From: QHCA01 sp038237645 | GTDB taxonomy: Bacteria > Actinomycetota > Actinomycetes > Mycobacteriales > QHCA01 | DNA: 13,948 nt | Assembly (NCBI GenBank): GCA_038237645.1 | Contig: JBBRYN010000081.1 | Span: forward strand, 1 to 13,948 | Reading direction: 5' to 3' | Shown here: piece after piece, positions 6,849-13,773 of the stretch | Position numbering within the stretch: the stretch's first letter is position 1 | How the letters are laid out: every line of letters starts with the position of its first letter | Notes under the pieces: model-generated | The model's input: only the letters and a program-made list of their open reading frames with translations | Told to the model about the DNA's origin: nothing | The model's database searches: none | Program-made: the position numbers and the translations under genes

Positions 6849-6874
6849 AACGTTCCGTCGGGACCACCAGTTCC
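6849..6874 (-). promoter_or_regulatory. Candidate ECF sigma-type promoter before the bacteriocin-like gene
   Basis: On the minus strand GGAACT (6874-6869), a 16-nt spacer and CGTT (6852-6849) form the classic GGAAC...CGTT pattern of many extracytoplasmic-function sigma promoters. It lies in the only gap (6906-6772) between the regulator gene and the DCC/fulvocin gene, about 75 bp before ATG 6771. A sigma factor is encoded just upstream, so local control is an attractive idea. However, promoters of SigE-family actinobacterial factors are not well enough known to me to say this one is recognised by it. I did not find the same pattern in front of the sigma gene. Confidence 0.45.
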
Positions 6875-6906
6875 CGGGCGACCGATCGGTTTCCGGCAGT
6901 CGCCGC

Positions 6907-7905
6907 CTACTGTGGCGGCGAGCCGCTGAAGGTGATGCCGGCGGCGAACCGGCCGAGCTCGTCTGCGTTCCACGGCGCCGAGGCCGGGGGGGCCGTGACC
7001 TCGAGCTGGAGCGCGTCAGAGATCGTCAGGACCAGGTGGTACGTACCGTCGCGCGCCGTCGCCAGCCAGCCGGCGTGGCTGCCGACCCGGACACTCTTGC
7101 CTCGACCGGCGGTTGCGGCGGAGCCCCGGTGGACCTGCACTGCGATCCCGGCGGGAGACGATGCCGGAGGCTTCGGGCGGCCTGCCGGCGGTGACAGCGT
7201 GATGCCGCCGGGGAAGTAGGAGTCGAGGGCGAACCCGGGCGGAGCCAGTGCGACCTTGAACTGCGGGGCGCCGGTCATGGCCTTGTCGCGCAGGCTATTG
7301 GCGATCCCGAGGACCACCTCGCGCGTCCCCCATTCGTTGTAGCCGGTGACCTTGACCCACTGCGCCGGCTTGGCAAGCCACGTGACGCTCGCATAGCGGG
7401 TCGCCACGTCAACGACGAGCACTGCGGGGTGACCATGAACGGTGGCCGCCAGGGCCGGGCGCGACTGGTCGGGCGGCTGCCGAATGGCGAACGTCTGCAG
7501 ATCGATGCCGGAGCCGCCGCCGTGCATCGAGGCGTAGCTCGCCAGGAACATGCCCGGCTCGTGACTCAGCACAGGGTGCGGCGTCAGGCCCGCCGGCAGG
7601 TGGGCAGGGGTGAGCGGGAACGACGGTGTGACCGGCGGTGCCTTCGCCAGAAAAACAGAGGGGCCGGACGCCGGCGAGCCGATCGCGGTGACGGCCGGAC
7701 CGTCTGCCCCGCCGAGGACGACCCAGGGCACGACAGCGACAGCGACGACGGCAGCAGCCGCCAGGACGGCAACACCGACCCGATGCCGGACGGCGTTGCG
7801 GTGGCTACGAGCCTTGACCTCGGCAAGCAGCCGGGGATTTGCCGGCAGGGCGGCCGCACGGCGGCTCAGCAGGTCGGTGAGCTCGTCTTCGACGGTAGGC
7901 ATCAT
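6907..7905 (-). CDS. Membrane-anchored protein coupled to the SigE-family sigma factor (possible anti-sigma factor)
   Basis: This 332-residue protein starts MMPTVEDELTDLLSRRAAAL, a cytoplasmic head of about 42 residues. One membrane helix follows (about 43-65, VGVAVLAAAAVVAVAVVPWVV), then a long extracytoplasmic domain with no family I recognise. ATG 7905 overlaps the sigma stop as ATGA and has GGAG upstream, so translation is coupled. A second ATG follows immediately at 7902. Position, topology and coupling are what is expected of an anti-sigma partner, but no zinc-binding HxxxCxxC (ZAS) motif is present in the head. It could instead be a membrane lipoprotein-like sensor of the kind often found after SigE-family genes in Actinobacteria. 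The outer domain is rich in Pro, Ala, Ser and Thr with several Trp residues and no Cys. Confidence 0.8.
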   Translation of the reverse strand: MMPTVEDELTDLLSRRAAALPANPRLLAEVKARSHRNAVRHRVGVAVLAAAAVVAVAVVPWVVLGGADGPAVTAIGSPASGPSVFLAKAPPVTPSFPLTPAHLPAGLTPHPVLSHEPGMFLASYASMHGGGSGIDLQTFAIRQPPDQSRPALAATVHGHPAVLVVDVATRYASVTWLAKPAQWVKVTGYNEWGTREVVLGIANSLRDKAMTGAPQFKVALAPPGFALDSYFPGGITLSPPAGRPKPPASSPAGIAVQVHRGSAATAGRGKSVRVGSHAGWLATARDGTYHLVLTISDALQLEVTAPPASAPWNADELGRFAAGITFSGSPPQ

Positions 7906-8429
7906 TCGGCTCCGTTCAAGATCGAGTGGGTTGCGGCCGCGGTACGCAGCCGGGCCAGCGCCTTGGAGGCGTGTGACCGCACGGTGGCCGCGCTGCAGCG
8001 CACCAGGTGGCCGATCTCCTCGTCGGTGCAATCCTCGTAGAAGCGCAGGACCAGCACCGTGCGCTGCTGCGGCGGAAGCTGCGCGAGGAGCCGCCACATG
8101 GCGTCTCGCTCCACAACCACGGAAGCAGGGTCCCCGCCCTGTGCGTGCGGCGACCTGCCGTCGAGCGGTTCGGCGACGAACACGAGCCGGGATGCCAGGC
8201 GCCGCTTCCACGATAGGTAGTCGTTCACGATGATCCGGCGTACGTAGGCGTCGGGATGGTCCAGCGCTGTGATCCGTGACCATCGCCGGTGCACCCGGGT
8301 CAGCGCCTCCTGTACGAGGTCCTCGCCAAGATGCTGGTCTCCGGTGAGGACGTAACCGAATCGCAGCAAGGCCTGCCCGCGCCCTGCGACATAGTCCTCG
8401 AACGAGCGGCTCACCGCGTCATTGGCCAC
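7902..8429 (-). CDS. SigE-family RNA polymerase sigma factor (ECF/group 4)
   Basis: The 175-residue size and architecture are those of a group 4 sigma factor, which redirects RNA polymerase to a small regulon. Region 2 is at about 8-80, with SFEDYVAGRGQALLRFGYVL, GEDLVQEALTRVHRRW and HPDAYVRRIIVNDYLSWKRR. Region 4 is at about 110-162, with LLAQLPPQQRTVLVLRFYED and a helix-turn-helix in TDEEIGHLVRCSAATVRSHA. These phrases match the actinobacterial SigE family. The chosen start is GTG 8429 (VANDAV); a GGAGG lies 12 nt upstream, a little far. GTG 8414 is a possible alternative. The gene overlaps the membrane partner by 4 bp and leads the minus-strand block that ends with the bacteriocin-like gene. 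What activates it is not visible. Confidence 0.93.
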   Translation of the reverse strand: MANDAVSRSFEDYVAGRGQALLRFGYVLTGDQHLGEDLVQEALTRVHRRWSRITALDHPDAYVRRIIVNDYLSWKRRLASRLVFVAEPLDGRSPHAQGGDPASVVVERDAMWRLLAQLPPQQRTVLVLRFYEDCTDEEIGHLVRCSAATVRSHASKALARLRTAAATHSILNGAE

Positions 8430-8778
8430 GACAGGAAAACGCCTCCGGGGCCCTCGATGTGTAACCGCCGGAGCAACCAGTCGGCCCGTGTCCGGATGAG
8501 ACCATGCCGGGCACGCTCATCAGGTAGGCGCAGGATGCTGCGGCCGGCCGGGATGACGAAGCCGGCGAGCAGCGAAGCAACACCGAGCGGCGTCCTGGTC
8601 TTCGGCCCCCACCCTGGCGACGACGAAGAACATGTCCGTGACAATCGGGGATAATTGTGCCGCTGCCGGATCGGCGACCGTAGCAGGCACCCGACCACGA
8701 CCAGCGACCCGGTCGAGCGGTAACTGACGCAGGCCGGGTCGGGGGGTGACACACGGCTGGCGCCGTCGTGGCCGGTCC
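8430..8778. other. Intergenic region upstream of the sigma factor gene
   Basis: The 349 bp between the peptidase and sigma genes hold no gene I can support. A minus-strand frame runs through (8848-8411) and has one hydrophobic phrase (LGVASLLAGFVIPAGRS). The rest is Arg/Ser/Pro-rich and it overlaps coding sequence at both ends, so I treat it as chance. An AT-rich patch in 8641-8658 with ACAAT and ATTGT arms stands out against the GC-rich background and could be part of a promoter or operator. The sigma promoter should be in this region. Confidence 0.4.
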
Positions 8779-9516
8779 TCAGACCGGTGTCAGCCGAGGC
8801 ACGATGGGACGCTCGGCATGCTCGCCGCTGCCGTCGGGCGCGACCCACCAGGCTTGTGCGCCCTCTCGGATACCGATCGCCTCGTGCAATTCCGTACCGA
8901 TGTAGTGCAGCCCGACGCCGTCCTCGGTGGCGTAGCCGGCCGGCAGCGAGCCGTCGGCGACCAACGCCCGATACACCTGGCGGCGGGGCTGTCCCGGGAA
9001 GTCGTCGTGGACCCCGTTGCTGTAGGGCAGCAGTCCCAGGCCGTCGGTGAAGGGATCCAAGTCGTCACCGTAGGAGTCGGTCGGGCCGGCGATGTGCCAG
9101 CACAGGCTCCCGGCGCTGGCGCCGGAGAGCACGATCCCGGCCTCCCAGCATTCCCGCAGGATCGGCGGCAAGGCATGCGCGCGCCACACCGCCATCAGGT
9201 TCACCACGCTGCCGCCCTCAACGAGGATGACGTCCTGACCGAGCAAGTGGCCACGGATGTCAGGCACGCTTGGCTGGGTGAACAACCGCAGCACGCTCAG
9301 GGTGACATCGGGGCGTCTCTCGGCGAACTGTACGGCCATGGAGTCGATGGCGACCGGCGAGTCGCCGACGGCAGTGGGGAGGTAGCAGACCCGGAGCCCC
9401 TCCCGGCGGATGGCGAGACCCAACGCATGGTCGATCAGATCGAAGTTGGACCGCCGATCGGCGGCCGACTGAAGCATTCCGGAAAAGGCAGAGATCTGCC
9501 GTCGGGGCTCGTCCAC
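8779..9516 (-). CDS. Peptidase E (S51) family protein, class I glutamine amidotransferase-like
   Basis: This 245-residue protein belongs to peptidase family S51, whose characterised members cleave Asp-X dipeptides or cyanophycin products. The nucleophile is Ser134 in LSGASAGSLCW at the expected elbow. It is preceded by VILVEGGSVVNLMAVWRAHAL, which is diagnostic for this branch. His170 in NGVHDDFPGQPRR fits the catalytic His position. The N-terminal glycine-rich strand is ISAFSGM instead of the usual ALGGGGF type, and YLPTAVGDS follows as normal. There is no signal peptide, so it is cytoplasmic. The actual substrate of these actinobacterial homologues is not established. GTG 9516 is chosen because TAGGTT lies 6 nt upstream (leaderless form). 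The gene diverges from the GNAT gene. Confidence 0.9.
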   Translation of the reverse strand: MDEPRRQISAFSGMLQSAADRRSNFDLIDHALGLAIRREGLRVCYLPTAVGDSPVAIDSMAVQFAERRPDVTLSVLRLFTQPSVPDIRGHLLGQDVILVEGGSVVNLMAVWRAHALPPILRECWEAGIVLSGASAGSLCWHIAGPTDSYGDDLDPFTDGLGLLPYSNGVHDDFPGQPRRQVYRALVADGSLPAGYATEDGVGLHYIGTELHEAIGIREGAQAWWVAPDGSGEHAERPIVPRLTPV

Positions 9517-9522
9517 CGCAGC

Positions 9523-9528
9523 AACCTA
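9523..9528 (-). promoter_or_regulatory. Candidate leaderless -10 box (TAGGTT) for the peptidase S51 gene
   Basis: On the minus strand TAGGTT is followed by GCTGCG and then the GTG at 9516. There is no purine-rich ribosome binding site, so transcription probably starts at the start codon. The box supports GTG 9516 as the true start. Confidence 0.5.
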
Positions 9529-9628
9529 CCGGCCCGGTCGGGTTGACCCCCCAACCGGAGCGAAGTGTTTACCTGGCCGTCATCTGCGGGGCTATCCGAC
9601 TTCCGTTTTTTTCGAGCCTCCCGCAAGG

Positions 9629-9634
9629 CACAAT
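9629..9634 (+). promoter_or_regulatory. Weak candidate -10 box (CACAAT) for the GNAT gene
   Basis: CACAAT lies 6 nt before ATG 9641 and no ribosome binding site is present, so a leaderless message is possible here too. The first base departs from the TAnnnT form and no good -35 is visible. A T7 run at 9606-9612 upstream is unusual for this GC-rich sequence. Confidence 0.33.
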
Positions 9635-9640
9635 GCCCCG

Positions 9641-10180
9641 ATGGCTGCCCAAGAGGTGAGCATCCGCCGCTACCGGCCCGCAGACCGCTCGGCGGCGCTG
9701 GCCCTGGCTCCACGGCTCCAGGTGGGCACGGCACCGTGGCGAGACCCGACAGCCATCCGGCAGGCCGCTCGCTGCTGGGTCGAGGAGTCGCTGGACCGCA
9801 GTGCGGCCGAGGACCACGCCGTACTCGTCGCGGAGGCGGACGGCGACCTTGTCGGCATCGTGACCGTCGCAACGCGCCGGCACTTCACCGGGGCGGTCGA
9901 CGGCTACGTCGGAGAGCTCGTGGTAGACGCGTCGGCGGAGCGCCGTGGGGTGGGCTCGGCGCTGATGCTTGCCGCCGAGGGGTGGGCCCGCGAGCGGGGG
10001 CTGGCCCACGTCACGCTGGAGACCGGGGCCGCGAACGCTGCTGCCCGCGCCTTCTACGGCGCGCTCGGCTATCGGGACGAGGACATTCGGCTCACCAAAC
10101 CGCTGGGAGCCGACCGTCACTCGGTGAGCATCGAGGGGAGCGAGGAAGCCCTGCGAGATGGCGGCTGGCTATCCCGTTAG
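9641..10180 (+). CDS. GNAT-family N-acetyltransferase
   Basis: This 179-residue cytoplasmic acyltransferase uses acetyl-CoA; the acceptor is unknown. It starts with the typical VSIRRYRPADRSAALAL strand-helix. The acetyl-CoA site is in GYVGELVVDASAERRGVGSA (about 88-107), where RRGVGSA is the pyrophosphate-binding R/Q-x-x-G-x-G/A loop. Motif B is VTLETGAANAAARAFYGALG with the conserved AxxFYxxLGY near 136-144. A VLVAEADGDLVGIVTV strand precedes the core. The family length is normal. ATG 9641 is the first start after the divergent promoter region. The stop TAG doubles as the first half of the TAGGCT box of the next gene, whose ATG is 10 nt downstream, so the two may be transcribed together and also separately. 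Confidence 0.9.
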   Translation: MAAQEVSIRRYRPADRSAALALAPRLQVGTAPWRDPTAIRQAARCWVEESLDRSAAEDHAVLVAEADGDLVGIVTVATRRHFTGAVDGYVGELVVDASAERRGVGSALMLAAEGWARERGLAHVTLETGAANAAARAFYGALGYRDEDIRLTKPLGADRHSVSIEGSEEALRDGGWLSR

Positions 10181-10183
10181 GCT
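10178..10183 (+). promoter_or_regulatory. Candidate leaderless -10 box (TAGGCT) for the PPOX gene
   Basis: TAGGCT ends 7 nt before ATG 10191 (spacer CTCGCGGCC minus its first two bases). It begins with the TAG stop codon of the GNAT gene, so promoter and stop codon share bases. The spacing equals that of TAGTCT before 3699. Confidence 0.48.
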
Positions 10184-10190
10184 CGCGGCC

Positions 10191-10634
10191 ATGCCACTGC
10201 ACGACGCGCCGCCCGGGTTCTGGCGGGACTTCATCCTGGGTGCGGACGCGCCCGGCGCCCCGGCCCGCACCGCGAAGCTGGCCGTCGTGCGGGCCGACGG
10301 CCGGCCGCACGTCGCGCCGATCTGGGTCGACCTGGACGGCGACGACGTGGTCTTCACCACGGCGCGCTCGTCGATCAAGGGCAAGGCCATCCTGCGCGAC
10401 GCCCGGGTGGGCCTGTGCTGGGACGACGAACGCCCGCCGTTCTCCTTTGTGACGGTCAGCGGCTCCGCCACGGCAAGTGAGGATCCGGAGCAATTGCGCG
10501 ACTGGGCCACGCGGATCGGCGGCCGCTACATGGGGGCGGATCGGGCGGAGGAGTACGGCGCGCGCAACGGGGTGCCCGGCGAGCTCCTGGTGCGGGTGCG
10601 ACCCGACCGGATCGTGGCTCGGATCGGGACATAG
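10191..10634 (+). CDS. PPOX-class F420/flavin-dependent oxidoreductase
   Basis: The 147-residue product has the split beta-barrel of the pyridoxamine-5'-phosphate-oxidase superfamily. ARTAKLAVVRADGRPHVAPI (about 26-44) and WVDLDGDDVVFTTARSSIKG (about 45-64) are the paired strands and cofactor-phosphate-contacting segment of the Rv1155-like F420-dependent group, ahead of KAILRDARVGLCWDDE. These enzymes typically use F420H2 to reduce small molecules, and some only bind flavin or haem. The sequence alone does not separate these. The C-terminal LLVRVRPDRIVARI strand is intact. ATG 10191 is preferred over the upstream ATG 10158, which lies inside the GNAT gene, because the family begins at PGFWRDF and a TAGGCT box is correctly spaced. 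Probably dimeric and cytoplasmic. Confidence 0.88.
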   Translation: MPLHDAPPGFWRDFILGADAPGAPARTAKLAVVRADGRPHVAPIWVDLDGDDVVFTTARSSIKGKAILRDARVGLCWDDERPPFSFVTVSGSATASEDPEQLRDWATRIGGRYMGADRAEEYGARNGVPGELLVRVRPDRIVARIGT

Positions 10635-10787
10635 CTGACTGAACCGCCGACGAAGTGGCCAACCAGGGGGCAGGCCTTGCCGGCGCTGAAATCGGCGGGC
10701 AGCTTTGGGCGACCGGACGCCCCGATGTGTGACACGATGCCGCCACCGTGGGAAGGTGCGCCCGTCTCGCCCCGCTAGGAGTGCAAC

Positions 10788-11714
10788 GTGCAACCCAGAG
10801 CAGCCGTGGATCTTGGCCGCGGAGTAACCGATGCCTGGTCGTCAATTGCGACATTCATCCCCAGACTCGCCGTTTTCCTTGTCATCCTGGTTGTCGGCTA
10901 CTTCATCGCGAAGGTGCTGAAGCGGACCGCGCAGCGGATCCTCTGGCGGCTGAGCTTCGACCGGGCAGTGGAGCGCGGCGGACTCAAGTCGATGCTGGCG
11001 AAGAGCAAGGTCGATCCGAGCGAGGTGGTGGGGAAGCTCGTCTACTCCGGGGTCATCCTGATCACCCTGCAGGTGGCCTTCGGCGTGTGGGGGCCCAACG
11101 ATGTCAGCCGGCTGCTCGACAGGATCGTTTCCTTCCTCCCCCAGTTGGCGCTGGCGATCGTCATCGTGGTGGTCACGGCGGCGTTGGCCCGGATCGCCCG
11201 TGACATCGTCGCCTCGGTGCTGGCCGACCTCTCCTACGGGCGGCTGCTCGGCAACCTGGCCTCCGGCATCGTGCTCTTCCTCGGGATCGTCGCGGCACTC
11301 GATCAGGTTCACGTCGCCAGCACGGTGACCCGACCCGTCCTGATCATGGTGCTGGCCACCGTCGGCGGCATTCTCGTGGTGGGCATCGGCGGCGGCCTGG
11401 TCCGGCCACTGACCCACCGCTGGGAGGGCTGGCTGGGTGTGCTGGAGCGGGAGGCTGGGACGGTGCGCCGTGAGGTCGCCATCCGCCGGTCCACCAGCAG
11501 CCTCGATGACGACGAGCCGCCCTGGCGAGCCAGTCCCCCGCCGGCCGCGAGCACCCCACCGCGCGCCGGCGCCCCGCCGCCGGATGCCATGCCGCCGGAT
11601 GCCGCGGCGCATCCCGACCCCGTGCTGCCGACCATCCGGCCGCAGAGCATCGACCTCACCGATCCCGGTCGCCGCCGCCCGTCCGCGGGCCGGAAGGCGC
11701 CGGGCCGGCGCTGA
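10788..11714 (+). CDS. Conserved-TM-helix (mechanosensitive channel-like) membrane protein
   Basis: This 308-residue inner-membrane protein starts at GTG 10788 with AGGAG 6 nt upstream. Two copies of the 'conserved TM helix' repeat are visible: FIPRLAVFLVILVVGYFIAK with a KRTAQRIL tail (about 23-52), and FLPQLALAIVIVVVTAALAR with an IARDIVASVL tail (about 115-145). Each is followed by a further hydrophobic helix, and a fifth (VLIMVLATVGGILVVGIGGG) comes before a cytoplasmic part. Proteins with these repeats are annotated as MscS-like mechanosensitive channels, but the MscS beta domain is absent, so channel function is unproven. From about residue 235 the tail is Pro/Ala-rich and ends very basic (RRRPSAGRKAPGRR). 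A 153-bp gap separates it from the PPOX gene; DUF3052 begins 11 bp after it. Confidence 0.85.
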   Translation: MQPRAAVDLGRGVTDAWSSIATFIPRLAVFLVILVVGYFIAKVLKRTAQRILWRLSFDRAVERGGLKSMLAKSKVDPSEVVGKLVYSGVILITLQVAFGVWGPNDVSRLLDRIVSFLPQLALAIVIVVVTAALARIARDIVASVLADLSYGRLLGNLASGIVLFLGIVAALDQVHVASTVTRPVLIMVLATVGGILVVGIGGGLVRPLTHRWEGWLGVLEREAGTVRREVAIRRSTSSLDDDEPPWRASPPPAASTPPRAGAPPPDAMPPDAAAHPDPVLPTIRPQSIDLTDPGRRRPSAGRKAPGRR

Positions 11715-11725
11715 TCTGCCGTCCC

Positions 11726-12130
11726 ATGGATTCGGGCTATTCGGGCAAATCGCTGCCGGTCAAGCTCGGGATCCGCCCCGAGTCGCGGGTGCTGGTGGAC
11801 GGCGCTGCCGGGCGGATCCGACTGGAGCCGCTGCCGCCCGGCGTCACCGTACACACCAGACCGGGTCGGCACCCGTACGACGTCGTGCTGGCCTTCTGTC
11901 CCCGGCGCAGGCGCCTGGTGCAACGCTTCACACCCCTGACTCGGCGGCTGACCAGGGCCGGCGCGCTGTGGGTCTGCTGGCCCAAGCGGGCCGGCGGCAT
12001 GGCGACCGACCTCGACGAGAACGCGGTCCGGGACTACGGCCTCGCCGCCGGGCTGGTCGACGTCAAGGTCTGCGCGGTGGACGAGGTGTGGTCGGGCCTG
12101 AAATTCGTCGTGCGGCTCAGGGACCGGTGA
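11726..12130 (+). CDS. DUF3052 family protein
   Basis: The 134-residue product is a DUF3052 protein, small and cytoplasmic, of unknown function. All three signatures are present: the N-terminal GYSGKSLPVKLGI, the central ALWVCWPKRAGGMATDLDEN, and the C-terminal GLVDVKVCAVDEVWSGLKFV. A strand of DVVLAFCPRRRRL lies between the first two. ATG 11726 is used because family members begin within a few residues of GYSG. No clear ribosome binding site precedes it, and translation may follow on from the membrane protein gene ending 11 bp upstream. Its stop is 4 bp before the GTG of the FAD oxidoreductase, so the three genes probably form an operon. It has no visible catalytic motif. Confidence 0.88.
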   Translation: MDSGYSGKSLPVKLGIRPESRVLVDGAAGRIRLEPLPPGVTVHTRPGRHPYDVVLAFCPRRRRLVQRFTPLTRRLTRAGALWVCWPKRAGGMATDLDENAVRDYGLAAGLVDVKVCAVDEVWSGLKFVVRLRDR

Positions 12131-12134
12131 CCTG

Positions 12135-13706
12135 GTGAGCGATGTCGCCGTCGATGTCGCCGTAGTGGGCGCCGGGCACAACGGCCTGGTCGCCGCGGCC
12201 CTGCTCGCCCGCGCCGGGCTGTCCGTCGAGGTGCTCGAGGCCGACCGGGTGATCGGCGGCGCCTGCCGCACCGAATACCCCTTCGCCACGGCGCCCGGTC
12301 TGGCGGCGTCGACCGGAGCCTACCTACTCGGTTTGATGCCGCCGGAGTTGCTGGCGAAGTTGCGCCTCGACCTGCCGCTGCTGCGCCGTGACCCGCACTA
12401 CTTTCTCCCCACGCTCGACGGGCGTTATCTACTCCTTGGCGCCGATCGCGATCGCGGCCGGGCGCAGTTCGCGGAGTTCTTCAGCGAGGCAGACGCCCGC
12501 GCCGACGACGCACTCGCCGCGGAGATCTCCGCCCTGCGAGCCGACCTGGCGCCGGCCTGGCTGAACGAGCCGCTGCCGGTGGATGCCACCGCCGAGCGCT
12601 TCATCCGGCCGGCGCTCCGGGAGGTGTTCGTCAGCTTGGTGCGCGGATCGGCCATGGCCTACCTCGACCGGTTCGGGTTCGCCTCCGAGATGATCGTGGC
12701 GATGTACGCGGTGACCGACGGCATGCCCGGGCTGACCGGCTCCCCCTGGTCGCCGGGATCGGGGCACAGCTTCCTGGTGCACAACATGTGCCGGCTCCCG
12801 GGGTCCGGCGGCACCTGGATGGCCGTCCGCGGCGGCATGGGAACGGTGACGCAGGCCCTCGCCGCTGTGGCCACCGGTGCGGGAGCGCGGATCCGGGCGG
12901 CCTGCCCGGTGACGGCCATCTCGGTCAGCGGCGGCGCCGCGACCGGGGTGGTCACCGCGACCGGTGAAGCTGTTGCCGCGCGGGTGGTCCTGTGCGCGAC
13001 CGACCCCTTCCGGATCCCCGGCCTGCTCGGCGATGCCGCCCCGGCCGCGCTGATCGAGCGGGTGACCGGCTGGGCCGATCGATCGGCCGGCCAGACGATG
13101 AAGGTCAACCTCGCCCTCTCGGAGTTGCCGCGCTTCGCCGCGCTGCCACAGGAGCGCGGGCAGCACGGCACGACGGTGCACCTGCTCCCGCCTCCCGCCC
13201 CCGACGGCAGCGTGCTGACTGCGCTGCGGCACGCCTTCGACGCTGCCGGCGCGGGCCGGGTCGACGCCCTGCCGCCGTTGGAGTGGTACCTGCACTCGAC
13301 CCTCGACCCGACCATGCGCGACGCCGACGGCAACCACTCGAGTGCACTGTTCGTCCAGGGTGTGCCGCACGAGCCGGCCGGGTCGACCTGGGCGGCGGAG
13401 AAGGACGCCTTCGTGTCCCGGCTGCTCGACTTCGTGGAGACGTACGCCCCGGGAGTCCGAGAGAGCATCGTCGGCCTCGACGCCCTCACACCGCCGGAGA
13501 TCAGGCAGCGCTTCGGCATCAGCAGTGCCAACATCGACCACGTGGACAACGCCTTTTCCTTCACCGACCGGATGCCCTACGCCGTCGGCGTAGACGGTGT
13601 GTACGCGGGCGCAGCCGGCTGTTTCCCCGCGGGATCGGTGATCGGATGCGCCGGCCACAATGCGGCACAACGCATCCTGGCCGACCTCGGCCGGCCGCCG
13701 GTCTGA
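12135..13706 (+). CDS. PYROXD2-like FAD-dependent oxidoreductase (phytoene-desaturase-related)
   Basis: The 523-residue length is normal for bacterial relatives of PYROXD2, an NAD(P)/FAD-binding oxidoreductase related to phytoene desaturase. The N-terminal Rossmann motif is VAVVGAGHNGLVAAALLARA with Gly12, Gly14 and Gly17, ending at Glu35, followed by GGACRTEYPFATAPG. GGMGTVTQALAAVA lies in the middle and the C-terminal FAD-contacting GVYAGAAGCFPAGSVIGCAG with HNAA is intact. HNG after the second glycine and LSPxA-type phrases separate this branch from carotenoid desaturases, and no carotenoid genes are nearby. The substrate is unknown. GTG 12135 is favoured: it lies 4 bp after the DUF3052 stop, consistent with coupled translation. 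A 50-bp tandem repeat begins 67 bp after the stop. Confidence 0.9.
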   Translation: MSDVAVDVAVVGAGHNGLVAAALLARAGLSVEVLEADRVIGGACRTEYPFATAPGLAASTGAYLLGLMPPELLAKLRLDLPLLRRDPHYFLPTLDGRYLLLGADRDRGRAQFAEFFSEADARADDALAAEISALRADLAPAWLNEPLPVDATAERFIRPALREVFVSLVRGSAMAYLDRFGFASEMIVAMYAVTDGMPGLTGSPWSPGSGHSFLVHNMCRLPGSGGTWMAVRGGMGTVTQALAAVATGAGARIRAACPVTAISVSGGAATGVVTATGEAVAARVVLCATDPFRIPGLLGDAAPAALIERVTGWADRSAGQTMKVNLALSELPRFAALPQERGQHGTTVHLLPPPAPDGSVLTALRHAFDAAGAGRVDALPPLEWYLHSTLDPTMRDADGNHSSALFVQGVPHEPAGSTWAAEKDAFVSRLLDFVETYAPGVRESIVGLDALTPPEIRQRFGISSANIDHVDNAFSFTDRMPYAVGVDGVYAGAAGCFPAGSVIGCAGHNAAQRILADLGRPPV

Positions 13707-13773
13707 GCAGGCGCTCCGCACCAAACCTCGACATCGCAGCACTCGACCCCGCACATCGGCGACCTAGGCTTCC

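Noticed and set aside
4919..7219. A 766-residue plus-strand open frame
   Set aside because: Only 5240-5464 (GGDEF start) is protein-like. The rest is the reverse shadow of the bacteriocin-like and sigma-locus genes.
8411..8848. Minus-strand 145-codon frame upstream of the sigma gene
   Set aside because: It is Arg/Ser/Pro-rich, overlaps both neighbouring genes and has no family signal; one hydrophobic phrase is not enough.
10642..10700. Inverted repeat CCGCCGA...TCGGCGG after the PPOX gene
   Set aside because: The arms are only 7 bp with a loop of more than 40 nt, so a terminator is not convincing.
12135..13706. Carotenoid biosynthesis cluster
   Set aside because: The oxidoreductase is of the PYROXD2 branch and no crtB/crtE-type gene lies nearby.
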